From positions 538,825-602,824 of the forward strand of contig AUYT01000001.1 in NCBI GenBank assembly GCA_000447245.1: 64,000 bases of DNA. The letters run 5' to 3'. Below, piece by piece: positions 45,180 through 54,215 of this stretch. Positions within the stretch are counted from its first letter, which is position 1, and each line of letters begins with the position of its first letter. Both the position numbers and the translations under genes were made by a program. Source of the DNA: a candidate division Zixibacteria bacterium RBG-1 (GTDB taxonomy: Bacteria; Zixibacteria; MSB-5A5; DSPP01; RBG-1). The notes below the pieces were generated by a model, which had not been told where the DNA came from, searched no databases, and was given only the letters and a program-made list of their open reading frames with translations.

Positions 45180-46388
45180 ATGATTGATTTTACCTGGACA
45201 GAGGAACACAAGGCGGTTTTTAAACTGGTGCAGGATTTCGGAAAAAAGGAAATAATCCCTTTCATCCGGGAAAGGGATAGAAAAGAGCAGTTTGACCCTT
45301 CCATTTTAAAAAAGCTGGGGGAAGCGGATATTTTAGGAATCTGCATCCCCTCCCAATACGGGGGAGCTGGTTTAGATTATATCAGCTTAGGAATTGCCTG
45401 CCAGGAATTAGAATACGCCGACACTTCGTTAAGAGTAATTCTTTCGGTTCATATCGGTTTGGCCAGTCTGGCTTATCTGACCTGGGGAAATGAAGCCCAA
45501 AAACAGAAATATTTAGTTCCTCAAGCCAAAGGAGAGAAAATCGGCTCTTTTGGTTTAACCGAGCCGAATGCCGGCTCTGATGTAGTCGGCATACAAGCCA
45601 CCGCAGATAAAAAAGAGGGCTTTTATGTTTTAAACGGTGAGAAGATGTGGATTTCTTTAGCAGATGTAGCTGACAATTTCTTGTGCTTTGCCTGGACCGA
45701 CCGAAAGAAAAGAGATAAAAGAGACCACACCGGTCTTTCGGCTTTTATCGTGGAAAGAACATTCAAAGGGGTGAAAACCGGCACCATTCACGGGAAATTA
45801 GGGGTCCGGGCAGGCAATACTGGTTACATCTCTCTTTCTGATGTAGAAGTTCCCCAGGAAAATATGTTAGGTCAGGAAAGTGAGGGTTTTAAGATTGCCA
45901 TGTTCTGCTTAGACCAGGGTAGATACACGGTAGCGGCCGGCGCCACCGGTTTAACCAAAGCCTGTTTAGATGCCTCGGTCAACTATTCCAAAACCAGAAA
46001 AACTTTTAATACCTTTATCGGAGAGCACCAGTTAGTCAAAGAGATGATTGCCTTTATGGTTTCCGGTTTTGAAGCCAGCCAGCTTTTGTGGCTCAGAGCC
46101 GGATGGCTTAAGAATCAGGGTTTACCCAATTCCAAAGAGACCGCCCTTGCTAAATGGTTTGCCTGTGATGCCGCTGAAAAGGCAGCTGCGGATGCAGTTC
46201 AGGTTTTCGGCTCCTACGGTTTTTCAGATGAATATCCGGTAGAACGATTTTATCGCAATTCCAAAGGATCCTCTATTTATGAAGGAACCCGGGAGATTCA
46301 GAAACTTTTGCAAGCCGACTATGCTTTAGGTTACAAAGTAGATAAAGGGACCAGATGTCCTTTGCCTAAGTATCAGCCCGGCCTGTGA
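45180..46388 (+). CDS. Acyl-CoA dehydrogenase, second
   Basis: The 402-residue enzyme has FGLTEPNAGSDVVGIQATAD, LGVRAGNTGYISLSDVEVP and the catalytic Glu in SSIYEGTREIQKLLQA, plus a short C-terminal extension (VDKGTRCPLPKYQPGL). It is distinct from the one at 26890. Being downstream of a branched-chain-type oxoacid dehydrogenase, it could oxidise isobutyryl-, isovaleryl- or 2-methylbutyryl-CoA; glutaryl-CoA cannot be excluded. AAAGGAG lies before the ATG and a strong terminator follows. Confidence 0.9.
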   Translation: MIDFTWTEEHKAVFKLVQDFGKKEIIPFIRERDRKEQFDPSILKKLGEADILGICIPSQYGGAGLDYISLGIACQELEYADTSLRVILSVHIGLASLAYLTWGNEAQKQKYLVPQAKGEKIGSFGLTEPNAGSDVVGIQATADKKEGFYVLNGEKMWISLADVADNFLCFAWTDRKKRDKRDHTGLSAFIVERTFKGVKTGTIHGKLGVRAGNTGYISLSDVEVPQENMLGQESEGFKIAMFCLDQGRYTVAAGATGLTKACLDASVNYSKTRKTFNTFIGEHQLVKEMIAFMVSGFEASQLLWLRAGWLKNQGLPNSKETALAKWFACDAAEKAAADAVQVFGSYGFSDEYPVERFYRNSKGSSIYEGTREIQKLLQADYALGYKVDKGTRCPLPKYQPGL

Positions 46389-46410
46389 TATAATTTGGAC
46401 TACAAAATAA

Positions 46411-46436
46411 AAACGTCCCGCTTTAGCGGGACGTTT
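46411..46436. terminator. Bidirectional terminator
   Basis: AAACGTCCCGC (46411-46421), loop TTTA, GCGGGACGTTT (46426-46436). An 11-bp perfect stem with A/T runs on both sides, between the acyl-CoA dehydrogenase and the convergent TPR lipoprotein. Confidence 0.9.
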
Positions 46437-46460
46437 AATCACCTGGCCTAAGGTTATATC

Positions 46461-47051
46461 TTAATGGTCGTCACCATTCCCTACGCCGCTATCCTCATCC
46501 TGGCTGTACTTCTTTTTCTCCTCTTTTTTATGCTCTTTTTGAGGTTTCTTTTTGGTTTTGAGTTTCTCTAAGCGATTATAGGCATCCCTATTGTCCGGGT
46601 TCAGAGTTACAGATAACTTATACTCGTTCTGGGCTTCCTCATATTTGCCCGCATACTCCAAGGCCAATCCTATGTTAAAACGGACTTTGGAGACCCAATA
46701 ATTATCATTGCGGTTTAAATCTATGGCAACTCTAAATGAGTTGACTGATTCATGATATCGCTTCCATCTGTGGTAAGTAACTCCCAAGTAATAATGTGCT
46801 TCCCAGTTGTTGGGGTCGGCCGCGATGGCTTTGTTGAATTCTTTAGCCGCTTTGGCGTAATTTCCCCGGTTCAATTGTTTGACGCCGTTATTCACGTGCT
46901 TCTGTGAAGCCACGGTCTGCCCATAGTTCTTGGCAGCGGGCAGGGGAGGAGGGGTTTTCTGAACTACCACTACTCTTCTGGTCGTGCATCCACTCAAGCT
47001 CAAGAGTGCCGCAACCACCAAAAATAAAGCAAAAGTTAGGGTTTTCTTCAT
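46461..47051 (-). CDS. TPR-containing lipoprotein
   Basis: The 196-residue protein has a signal peptide with lipobox (LSGC, Cys about residue 22), then three to four TPRs (about 60-165; AAKEFNKAIAADPNNWEAHY, YLGVTYHRWKRYHESVNSF, NIGLALEYAGKYEEAQNEY) and a Lys/Glu/Asp-rich tail (KKPQKEHKKEEKKKYSQDED). It is probably a periplasmic or outer-membrane scaffold. AAGGAG lies before the ATG, and the gene ends at a bidirectional terminator. The partner is unknown. Confidence 0.82.
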   Translation of the reverse strand: MKKTLTFALFLVVAALLSLSGCTTRRVVVVQKTPPPLPAAKNYGQTVASQKHVNNGVKQLNRGNYAKAAKEFNKAIAADPNNWEAHYYLGVTYHRWKRYHESVNSFRVAIDLNRNDNYWVSKVRFNIGLALEYAGKYEEAQNEYKLSVTLNPDNRDAYNRLEKLKTKKKPQKEHKKEEKKKYSQDEDSGVGNGDDH

Positions 47052-47198
47052 ATTTTGCTCCTTGGTTTGGTTTATCAGTATATCGTCATTTCCTTAACCT
47101 CTTTTTAGCACGGAAATCTTATTAATATGACGATTTTACACCTCAAAAAGATTGTTTATAGGTACCGGACTTACCGGGGAGATAACAGGGATTTTTGG

Positions 47199-48338
47199 CT
47201 ATTGATTTTTTTGTAAAATACGGATGAGCTGGTCTATTTCTGATGTGGTATTATAAAAATGAGGTGACAGACGGATCAATCCCTCGCGGTAAGAGACAAT
47301 GATTTTGTTTTTGATTAGCTTTTCATACAGTTTTTTCCCGTTTTTGGCAGAGAAAGAGAAAATAGAGGAGCGGTGCTTTGGCTCTAATGAGCTTTTAATT
47401 TGGTAAGGAGAGTCCTCTAAGTAATCAACTAGTCTATCCAATAAGGCCAGGTTCTGTCTTTGAATTTTTGGAATTCCAATTTTCTCCAATAATTTTAAGG
47501 AAGCATAAAAAGTTCTCAAATTGGAATATGAATAACTGCCGATTTCAAATCTTCTGGCTGAGGTAAAAGGCTTCAAGTTGTATCTTAGCAAATCCGTAAA
47601 ATCAACCTTCCAGTCCACCCCCAACCAGCCAAAAAAAGAAAGTTTGAGTTTGTTCAAAAACTTTTTGGAGCAAAAGAAAAAGCCGGTCCCGGGTACGGAG
47701 AGCAGCCATTTCTGTCCCCCACAAGAAAGAAAGTCAATCTGGTTTTTTTTCACATCCAGAACTGAACTTCCCACCCCTTGAATTCCGTCTACCACAAAAA
47801 TTATACCATTTTTCCGGCAGATTTTTCCGATTTGCTCCAGGTCATTTTTATAGCCGTTGAAAAACTGCACGAATGACAAAGACAGGAGCTTGGTTTTTGA
47901 GGTGATGGATTTGATAAAATTTTCAATCGAGAAAAATCCGTTTTCACTTTTGATAAACTTAATTTTTACTCCCTTTTCTCTTAAATTCATCCAGGGATAA
48001 ACATTGGCGGGGAATTCGCAATCCGATAACAAAATCTCCTCCCCGGCTTTGAAATCAAGCCCGCTGGCCGCAATATTCAAACCATAGGAGGTATTAAAAG
48101 TTAAGGCAATTTCATCAGTTGAAGAGTTAATTAATTCGGCTATAATTTCTCTTATTTTGTCCAAAAGTTCAAAGGAATGATGTTCAGTGGATTGATCCAA
48201 CCGGTGAGTCAAAGTATGGTAATACTTTAAGGTTTCCTTTAAAGAATTCAAGGGTATGGGCCCATAGGCGGCATGATTGAAATAAATTATATTTTTGGTA
48301 AAGGGAAACTGCTTCCTTATGGCGGAAAGGTTTTTCAA
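47199..48338 (-). CDS. Class V aminotransferase (PLP-dependent)
   Basis: The 379-residue protein has the class V fold: YFNHAAYGPIPLNS, FNTSYGLNIAASGLDFKAGE, VVDGIQGVGSSVLDVK and the PLP Lys in LSCGGQKWLLSVPGTGFF. The closest known relatives are cysteine desulfurase-like and isopenicillin N epimerase-like enzymes, but the reaction cannot be set. The start is TTG, nine bases after the stop of the small membrane protein upstream, suggesting coupling. It is the last gene of a minus-strand group headed by the ceramide-type reductase. Confidence 0.82.
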   Translation of the reverse strand: MKNLSAIRKQFPFTKNIIYFNHAAYGPIPLNSLKETLKYYHTLTHRLDQSTEHHSFELLDKIREIIAELINSSTDEIALTFNTSYGLNIAASGLDFKAGEEILLSDCEFPANVYPWMNLREKGVKIKFIKSENGFFSIENFIKSITSKTKLLSLSFVQFFNGYKNDLEQIGKICRKNGIIFVVDGIQGVGSSVLDVKKNQIDFLSCGGQKWLLSVPGTGFFFCSKKFLNKLKLSFFGWLGVDWKVDFTDLLRYNLKPFTSARRFEIGSYSYSNLRTFYASLKLLEKIGIPKIQRQNLALLDRLVDYLEDSPYQIKSSLEPKHRSSIFSFSAKNGKKLYEKLIKNKIIVSYREGLIRLSPHFYNTTSEIDQLIRILQKNQ

Positions 48339-48347
48339 AGGGAATAA

Positions 48348-48770
48348 TCAGGAGCTTAAAATCAAGCCGAAAGTCCCAAAGATGAAAATCGCTTTCAAAA
48401 GCTGCCACAGCAAAGTATGCATCAGGTAATTGGCAGGCAGTTTGAAAGATTCCTCAAACCAGACAAACTGGGGCAGAGCCCCCAAGCTGAATATCAGAAT
48501 GGCAAAAAAGATTCCAGATTTTACCCCGGAAAAAGGGAGAAAAGGAGCAGTTAAGCTGTAGAAAAAAACCGGCAAAATTACCTCCACGATTTCAGCTTTG
48601 GCAATCAGGTTGACCACTTTTGAAAAATTAACCTCCGGCGTGGTGGCCAGCTGGGCCGGTAAATTAAGTCTTACTTTGAAGAATTTTTCCGAAATCAATC
48701 TCAAAAAAATAAAAAGATTCAAAAAGATGCTGGCTATCAAAACCGCCAAAATGATTTTATAATATTCCAT
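48348..48770 (-). CDS. Small membrane protein, unknown function
   Basis: The 140-residue protein has hydrophobic segments at about 5-27 (IILAVLIASIFLNLFIFLRL), 62-80, 85-105 and 118-138. A GTGAGG site precedes the ATG. It lies between the epimerase/reductase and the class V aminotransferase genes in the same orientation, so a role linked to lipid metabolism is possible. No family is recognised. Confidence 0.62.
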   Translation of the reverse strand: MEYYKIILAVLIASIFLNLFIFLRLISEKFFKVRLNLPAQLATTPEVNFSKVVNLIAKAEIVEVILPVFFYSLTAPFLPFSGVKSGIFFAILIFSLGALPQFVWFEESFKLPANYLMHTLLWQLLKAIFIFGTFGLILSS

Positions 48771-48782
48771 ATTGCCTCACTT

Positions 48783-49766
48783 TTAGAGCCATTTATTTTG
48801 TTTATACCAGTTGACAGTCTCTTGTGCCCCTCGTCTAAAATCAAATTTGGGTTTAAAGTTCAACTCTGTTCTGGCTTTGGAAATATCACAGACCCAATAG
48901 CGATAATGAATCTCTTCCAATTTTCTTCTGGTTAAGTAGGGGGCTTTACCGGTGAGTTTCCCGGCCACCTCCGAAATTACAGCCGTGATATACAAAAGAA
49001 ACATCGGTGGGGTAAACTTGAAGGGCTTTTTCCCCCAGACCTCGGCAGCCATATCACCGGCTTTCTCCCAGTTGTAAATTTCTCCGTCCGCAATAAAATA
49101 AATTTCCCCCTGAGCTTTAGGGTTTTCCGCGGCCAAGATAATAGCATCCACCAAATCCTGCACATAGACCAAAGAAAAGAAGTTTTTATCTTTTCCCATT
49201 AAGGGAATTATTCCCCATTTGGCTAATTTAAAAAAATTCAGAAGCTGTCTGTCTTTGGGGCCGTAAATAGCCGGCGGCCGGATAATAGTGACCGGGATTT
49301 TATGAGCAAACCCCAAAGCAATTTTTTCCGCTTCCCGTTTGGATTGGCCATAGGTTGAGACCGGCTCGCATCTATCGGTTTCTCTTTTAGGCTGACTGTC
49401 CGAACTGGGACCGGATGCGGCTAAACTTGAAACCAAAACAAATCTTTTGACCGGATAATCGGAGTCAACCAATACCTCCAGCAGATTTTTAGTCCCCTGG
49501 GCGTTGGCTTTGAAAAAATCTTCCTGGTTTTTGGCTTTGATTAAACCGGCTACATGAAAGATATAGTCAAAATCAAAGAAGATTTTTTTCAGCGACTCTT
49601 GGTCACTGACATCCCCGAAGACCAGTTCCACTCCGATGTTCAAAAGCCCGGATAAATCGCTGGTTTTTCGCACCAAAACCGATACCTGGTATCCTCTTTT
49701 AAGCAACTCCGCTACCAAGTGACTGCCTACAAATCCGGTGGCACCTGTGACTAAAGCTTTGGGCAT
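48783..49766 (-). CDS. NAD-dependent epimerase/dehydratase, candidate ceramide reductase (CerR-like)
   Basis: The 327-residue extended short-chain dehydrogenase has the NAD motif ALVTGATGFVGSHLVAELL and the Y-x-x-x-K active site in YGQSKREAEKI, with IIRPPAIYGPKD. Bacterial ceramide synthesis in Caulobacter uses an epimerase-type reductase (CerR) next to serine palmitoyltransferase and a GNAT acyltransferase. Here this gene is divergent from a clear serine palmitoyltransferase, which supports the same role. Sequence alone would also allow 3-beta-hydroxysteroid/dihydroflavonol-like or nucleotide-sugar functions. Confidence 0.8.
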   Translation of the reverse strand: MPKALVTGATGFVGSHLVAELLKRGYQVSVLVRKTSDLSGLLNIGVELVFGDVSDQESLKKIFFDFDYIFHVAGLIKAKNQEDFFKANAQGTKNLLEVLVDSDYPVKRFVLVSSLAASGPSSDSQPKRETDRCEPVSTYGQSKREAEKIALGFAHKIPVTIIRPPAIYGPKDRQLLNFFKLAKWGIIPLMGKDKNFFSLVYVQDLVDAIILAAENPKAQGEIYFIADGEIYNWEKAGDMAAEVWGKKPFKFTPPMFLLYITAVISEVAGKLTGKAPYLTRRKLEEIHYRYWVCDISKARTELNFKPKFDFRRGAQETVNWYKQNKWL

Positions 49767-49779
49767 AAGGTAATTCTTC

Positions 49780-49808
49780 TTGACAAAAAAAACTTTTTAA
49801 GTTAAAAT
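49780..49808 (+). promoter_or_regulatory. Promoter of the serine palmitoyltransferase operon
   Basis: TTGACA (49780-49785), exactly 17 bp, TAAAAT (49803-49808), in the 89 bp divergent gap. The ATG of spt at 49856 lacks a clear Shine-Dalgarno. Confidence 0.75.
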
Positions 49809-49855
49809 AACCACATCAAAAAATATCACAAAATTTCGCTTTAAGCAACTTTTTT

Positions 49856-51040
49856 ATGGATCTATTTGACAAGTGTAAAAATTTCACCACTGCCAAGGAA
49901 GTGATGGCCATGGGGTTATATCCTTATTTCCATCCTTTGAGTTCCGGACAGGATACCGGAGTGGTCATAGACGGGCTGCCCATGATTATGATCGGCTCCA
50001 ACAATTATTTAGGCCTGACTTCTCATCCGGAAGTAAAAAAAGCGGCCATCGAGGCCGTGGAAAAATACGGTTCCGGCTGTTCCGGTTCACGTTTTCTGAA
50101 CGGAACTCTGGATATTCATGTGGAATTGGAAGAGAAGTTGGCCAAATTTATGCACAAAGAAGCGGCTTTGGTTTACTCCACCGGCTTTCAGACCAACTTA
50201 GGCACCATTTCCACCTTAGTTGGCAAAAGAGAATACATCATCACCGACCGGGCCAATCACGCTTCAATTTTTGACGGCTGCCGTCTGGCTTTCGGTGAGA
50301 CGGTCAAATTCAAACATAACAATATGGCAGATTTAAAAAGAGTTCTGTCGGTCTGCGGAAGAAATACCGGCAAACTGATTGTGGTCGACGGGGTTTTTAG
50401 CATGGAAGGAGAAATCGTAAATTTGCCTGAAATCGTGGACTTAGCCAAAAAGTATAAAGCCCGCATCATGGTGGATGATGCCCACGGCATCGGTGTCTTA
50501 GGGGAAGGCGGCAGAGGAACCGCTGAGCATTTTGGACTAGAAGATGGCGTGGACATAGTCATGGGGACATTTTCCAAATCTTTTGCCTCTCTGGGTGGGT
50601 TTATCGCGGCCAAAGAAGAAGTGATTCATTTCGTCAAACATTTTTCCAGGGAACTGATTTTTTCGGCTTCCATGCCTCCGGCCGCAGTGGCGGCCACCAT
50701 CAAAGCCTTGGAAATCATTCAAAGAGAGCCGGAAAGAAGAAAAAGATTGTGGGAGATTACCCATAAAATGCACAAAGGTTACAGAGATTTAGGATTTGAT
50801 ATCGGGCATACCCAGACTCCGGTAATTCCCATTATCATCGGAGAAGATTTGAAAACTTTCCAGTTCTGGAAAATGCTTTTTGAAAATGGAATTTTCGCCA
50901 ACCCCATAATTTCCCCGGCAGTTCCCAAAGGCCGGGCTTTGATTAGAACCAGCTACACCGCCACCCACACCGATGAACAGATGGACAAGGTTCTGGAGGT
51001 TTTTGCATGTGTGGGAAAGAAAATGGGCGTGATTAAATAA
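49856..51040 (+). CDS. spt: Serine palmitoyltransferase (sphingolipid synthesis)
   Basis: The 394-residue alpha-oxoamine synthase matches Sphingobacterium/Bacteroides-type Spt rather than BioF or Kbl: [86 protein letters not shown], the PLP Lys241 in [12 protein letters not shown] and [16 protein letters not shown]. It condenses L-serine and an acyl-CoA or acyl-ACP to 3-ketosphinganine, the first step of sphingolipid synthesis. Ten bp later a GNAT-type acyltransferase begins; the divergent epimerase may be the reductase. Confidence 0.9.
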   Translation: MDLFDKCKNFTTAKEVMAMGLYPYFHPLSSGQDTGVVIDGLPMIMIGSNNYLGLTSHPEVKKAAIEAVEKYGSGCSGSRFLNGTLDIHVELEEKLAKFMHKEAALVYSTGFQTNLGTISTLVGKREYIITDRANHASIFDGCRLAFGETVKFKHNNMADLKRVLSVCGRNTGKLIVVDGVFSMEGEIVNLPEIVDLAKKYKARIMVDDAHGIGVLGEGGRGTAEHFGLEDGVDIVMGTFSKSFASLGGFIAAKEEVIHFVKHFSRELIFSASMPPAAVAATIKALEIIQREPERRKRLWEITHKMHKGYRDLGFDIGHTQTPVIPIIIGEDLKTFQFWKMLFENGIFANPIISPAVPKGRALIRTSYTATHTDEQMDKVLEVFACVGKKMGVIK

Positions 51041-51050
51041 ATTTTTAAAT

Positions 51051-52169
51051 GTGGAAATCTATCCAGTTCGTTCCCCCCAAGAGTTAAAAGAATTTATCCG
51101 CCTTCCCTGGACAATTTATCAAGACGACTCCGACTGGGTGCCTCCTTTGCTTTATGAAAGAAAGAAGTTTTTCGACCGCAGCAAGAACCCCTTCTTCAAG
51201 CATTCTGAAGTGGAATATTTTCTGGCTGAAAAAAATTCTGAAGTAGTCGGCAGAATCGCCGCCATAGTCAACCACCGCCACAACCAATATCACCTGGACA
51301 AAGTCGGATTCTTCGGGCATTTTGAGGTAATCCGGGACTCTGAAGCCGCTTTCGGTCTTTTGAATACCGCCCGGGAGTGGTTGAAATACAAGGGGATGGA
51401 GATTATGCGAGGTCCGGCTAATTTTTCCACCAATGAGGATGTGGGTTTTTTGGTCGAGGGATTGAACCAGCCGCCGGTGATAATGATGCCCTATAATCCT
51501 CCTTATTATGTGGAATTTGCAGAAAGCTATGGTCTGAAAAAGGTCAAAGACCTGTATTCTTATTATATGGACAAAGAAACCGGATTCCCGCAGAATCTGG
51601 TTTCCATCAGTGAAAAAATCAAAAGAAAAGAGAGGGTTGTGGTGCGGCAGCTGGACTTGAAAAAGCTGGATGCCGAAATTGAGATTATCAAACAGATTTA
51701 CAACTCGGCCTGGGGGAATAACTGGGGTTTTGTGCCTATGACCGATGAAGAAATGAATTTTTTGGCGGATGATTTAAAAGCCATTGTGGACCCCAACATA
51801 GTTTTTCTGGCCTTCGTGGATGGCAAACCGGCCGGTTTTTCTTTGGCTCTGCCGGATATTAACCAGGTTTTGATAAAGACTTCCGGACGACTTTTCCCGT
51901 TTGGTTTCTTGAAGATTATCTGGCATCTCAAAATCAGGAGAGCGATAAACAGAATCAGAGTGATTATTTTGGGGGTGGTGCCGGAGTTTCAGAAAAAGGG
52001 GATTGAGCTGGTTTTTTATGCGGACACTTTTTCAAATGGGGTTAAAAGGGGATATAAATCCGGGGAGTTTGGCTGGATTCTGGAGGATAATTTTTTGATG
52101 AGGAAGCCGCTGGAGACGATGGGGGCTAAGGTGTATAAGGTTTATAGGATGTATGAGATGGGGATATAG
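51051..52169 (+). CDS. GNAT-fold acyltransferase, candidate bacterial ceramide synthase (bCerS-like)
   Basis: The 372-residue protein is a long double-GNAT-like protein of the FCB type: WTIYQDDSDWVPPLLYERK, RIAAIVNHRHNQ, GPANFSTNEDVGFLVEG, then VIILGVVPEFQKKGIELVFY (CoA-binding loop form) and EFGWILEDNFLMRKPLE with a terminal YKVYRMYE. Caulobacter ceramide synthase is a GNAT-type N-acyltransferase encoded near spt, and this gene is ten bp downstream of spt, so it probably N-acylates the sphingoid base. Its ATG/GTG start is at 51051, with weak ribosome site, consistent with coupling. Confidence 0.8.
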   Translation: MEIYPVRSPQELKEFIRLPWTIYQDDSDWVPPLLYERKKFFDRSKNPFFKHSEVEYFLAEKNSEVVGRIAAIVNHRHNQYHLDKVGFFGHFEVIRDSEAAFGLLNTAREWLKYKGMEIMRGPANFSTNEDVGFLVEGLNQPPVIMMPYNPPYYVEFAESYGLKKVKDLYSYYMDKETGFPQNLVSISEKIKRKERVVVRQLDLKKLDAEIEIIKQIYNSAWGNNWGFVPMTDEEMNFLADDLKAIVDPNIVFLAFVDGKPAGFSLALPDINQVLIKTSGRLFPFGFLKIIWHLKIRRAINRIRVIILGVVPEFQKKGIELVFYADTFSNGVKRGYKSGEFGWILEDNFLMRKPLETMGAKVYKVYRMYEMGI

Positions 52170-52201
52170 TGACGTATATTAATTAAAATAAAGGACTATC
52201 A

Positions 52202-53350
52202 ATGAAACTATTTGATGATTTCGATAATTCTGAGCGAGTCTTTAGACCCGCGTTCTTTGTGGAACAAGAATTTGATTATTTGAATATATCTGGTAAGGAG
52301 GAATTTTGTGAAATACGGGCCCGAATAGAGGGTTGGTTTTCGCATTACCCGTCTGAACACGCAAAAGAGTTCCGTAGCAGATTTCGATCTCAAAATGATT
52401 ATGACCACTATTCAGCATACTTTGAACTTTTCTTACATGAGTTACTTAGAAAGATGGGCTGTAAAATTGTTGTGCATTCTAAGGCTAATCCATACTCCGA
52501 CAAGAAACCAGATTTTCTCGTGAAATCAGCTAAAGGTTGTGAATTTTACTTGGAAGCCGTTATAGCAACTGCTGAATCAAAAGAGGAGTTTGGCAAAAAG
52601 GTCGCCAGAAACAAGGTCTACGATCGCTTGAACAGTATAAAGAGTGAAGATTTTTCCATAGGTATGGAACTAGAGGGTTATCCAAACAGTCAGCCTCCTG
52701 AAAAGAAAATAGTAAGATTCCTAGAAGAGAAGTTGAGATTAATCAGATATGAGACTTTGTTCACTCGATTTAAAAATCATGGATATGAGGCAATGCCCCG
52801 CTGGCTCTGTGATTATGATGGTTGGAGAATTAAATTCTTTCCCATACCGAAAGAGCAGAGAGGCAAAATGGGGGTAAGGCCACTCAAAATTAGGCATGAA
52901 GCTGCAGTCCTCGCTGACGATGTCTCACCTTTAAAAAAAGCTATACTAAAGAAAGCAACTAGATATGGTAGTTTTGATTTACCATATATTGTTGGTGTGA
53001 ATACACTTAGTATCTCGACGGATGATATAGACATTCAACAAGCCTTGTTTGGCATGGAAGTGTATGATGCTAAATGGTGGAGTGAGGAGATTACTTCCAA
53101 AGACCTAAATGGGGTGTGGATACACAAATCTGGACCACGGAATACTCGAGTAAGTGGTGTGCTTTTTACAAAGAATATGCTTCCTACAAATCTCTCCAAG
53201 ATTGATGAAATGTTTTTATATCATAATCCTTGGGCTTCCAAAAAGTATACTTGTGACTTGACTCGCTTACGACAAGCCAACTTGTCAGAGGCTGGAAGGA
53301 TGGAATTAAAAATTGGAGAGAAAGCGAGCAGAATCCTTGGTTATCAATAA
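52202..53350 (+). CDS. Orphan protein with PD-(D/E)XK nuclease-like core
   Basis: The 382-residue protein is not characterised. Residues about 70-122 look like a restriction-nuclease core: helix AYFELFLHELLRKMG (Glu 75/80), then KKPDFLVK (Asp104) and EFYLEAVIA (Glu118). The usual Lys of E-x-K is missing, being replaced by hydrophobic residues, so activity is uncertain. The C-terminal two-thirds has DGWRIKFFPIPKE and a helical stretch with no recognised motif. Codons are more A/T-ended and mixed than in the spt genes just upstream, and the gene stands alone, suggesting horizontal acquisition. AAAGGA precedes the ATG. Confidence 0.6.
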   Translation: MKLFDDFDNSERVFRPAFFVEQEFDYLNISGKEEFCEIRARIEGWFSHYPSEHAKEFRSRFRSQNDYDHYSAYFELFLHELLRKMGCKIVVHSKANPYSDKKPDFLVKSAKGCEFYLEAVIATAESKEEFGKKVARNKVYDRLNSIKSEDFSIGMELEGYPNSQPPEKKIVRFLEEKLRLIRYETLFTRFKNHGYEAMPRWLCDYDGWRIKFFPIPKEQRGKMGVRPLKIRHEAAVLADDVSPLKKAILKKATRYGSFDLPYIVGVNTLSISTDDIDIQQALFGMEVYDAKWWSEEITSKDLNGVWIHKSGPRNTRVSGVLFTKNMLPTNLSKIDEMFLYHNPWASKKYTCDLTRLRQANLSEAGRMELKIGEKASRILGYQ

Positions 53351-53384
53351 AAACTTCGTAGTAACACGGTGATTCTAATATCTT

Positions 53385-54209
53385 CTAACTTAAACTCTTT
53401 CTCTGGCATCTGGGGCAAAAATGACTGGACCTTTGACCTACCACAATTCTTTTAATCTTAGCTTTGCATCTGGGACATTTCTCACCTTCTTTCCCATACA
53501 CTTTATGAAAAATCTGAAAATACCCTTTTTTACCTTCCACATCCACATAACTTCTCACTGAAGACCCACCGGTTTGAATAGCTTTTTTGATAATTTTTCT
53601 AATAGCTTGATGCAGGTCAGAAAGCTTTTTAGAGCTTAACCGGTCGGTTCTGGTCTCCGGATGAATCTTAGCTTCAAATAAAGATTCGTCAGCATAAATA
53701 TTTCCAATTCCAGCTAGTAAACTTTGGTCCAGCAAAGCCGGTTTTATTTTTCTTTTTGTGGCGCTAAAAATTTCCTCAAACTGCTTAAAAGAGACCTTTA
53801 AAGGTTCAGGTCCTAATTTTTCAATTGCTTTTAGGGGATTTTCTTCCACTATGTAGGTTCTTCCGAACTTGCGCATATCCTCAAACCGTAATTCACCGGA
53901 ATTATTTTTAAATCTGATTTTCAGAATGTCATGTTTGGCTTTGGGTAAATTATTACTCTTCTGGAAAAATAAATGCCCGGTCATTCCCAGATGAGTCAGC
54001 CAGGTTTTCCCATTGGATAAAGAAATTAAAATATTTTTACCCCGGCGAGAGATTTTTTCAATTGAAGAGTTCTCCAAATTGCGGGAGAATTTGGGAAGCT
54101 CTTGCTTGATTACTTTAGGAAAGAAGACTTCTACTTTCTGGATGGTTTTGCCTAGGATAGTTTTTTTTAACCCTCTTATGACAGTTTCTACTTCCGGTAG
54201 TTCGGGCAT
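53385..54209 (-). CDS. mutM: Formamidopyrimidine-DNA glycosylase MutM/Fpg
   Basis: The 274-residue protein starts MPELPEVETV, which supplies the N-terminal Pro nucleophile and catalytic Glu (after Met removal). It has the helix-two-turn-helix LDQSLLAGIGNIYADESLF and a C-terminal zinc finger (CPRCKAKIKRIVVGQRSSHF then CPRC). It removes 8-oxoguanine and formamidopyrimidines. It is third in a minus-strand operon after a methyltransferase and a peroxiredoxin gene, with six bp between the latter's stop and this ATG, tying two oxidative-damage genes together. Confidence 0.95.
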   Translation of the reverse strand: MPELPEVETVIRGLKKTILGKTIQKVEVFFPKVIKQELPKFSRNLENSSIEKISRRGKNILISLSNGKTWLTHLGMTGHLFFQKSNNLPKAKHDILKIRFKNNSGELRFEDMRKFGRTYIVEENPLKAIEKLGPEPLKVSFKQFEEIFSATKRKIKPALLDQSLLAGIGNIYADESLFEAKIHPETRTDRLSSKKLSDLHQAIRKIIKKAIQTGGSSVRSYVDVEGKKGYFQIFHKVYGKEGEKCPRCKAKIKRIVVGQRSSHFCPRCQRKSLS

Positions 54210-54215
54210 TACAAT

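Noticed and set aside
50257-50613. Minus-strand 118-codon ORF inside spt
   Set aside because: Antisense frame with Ser/Pro bias typical of reverse translations; no support.
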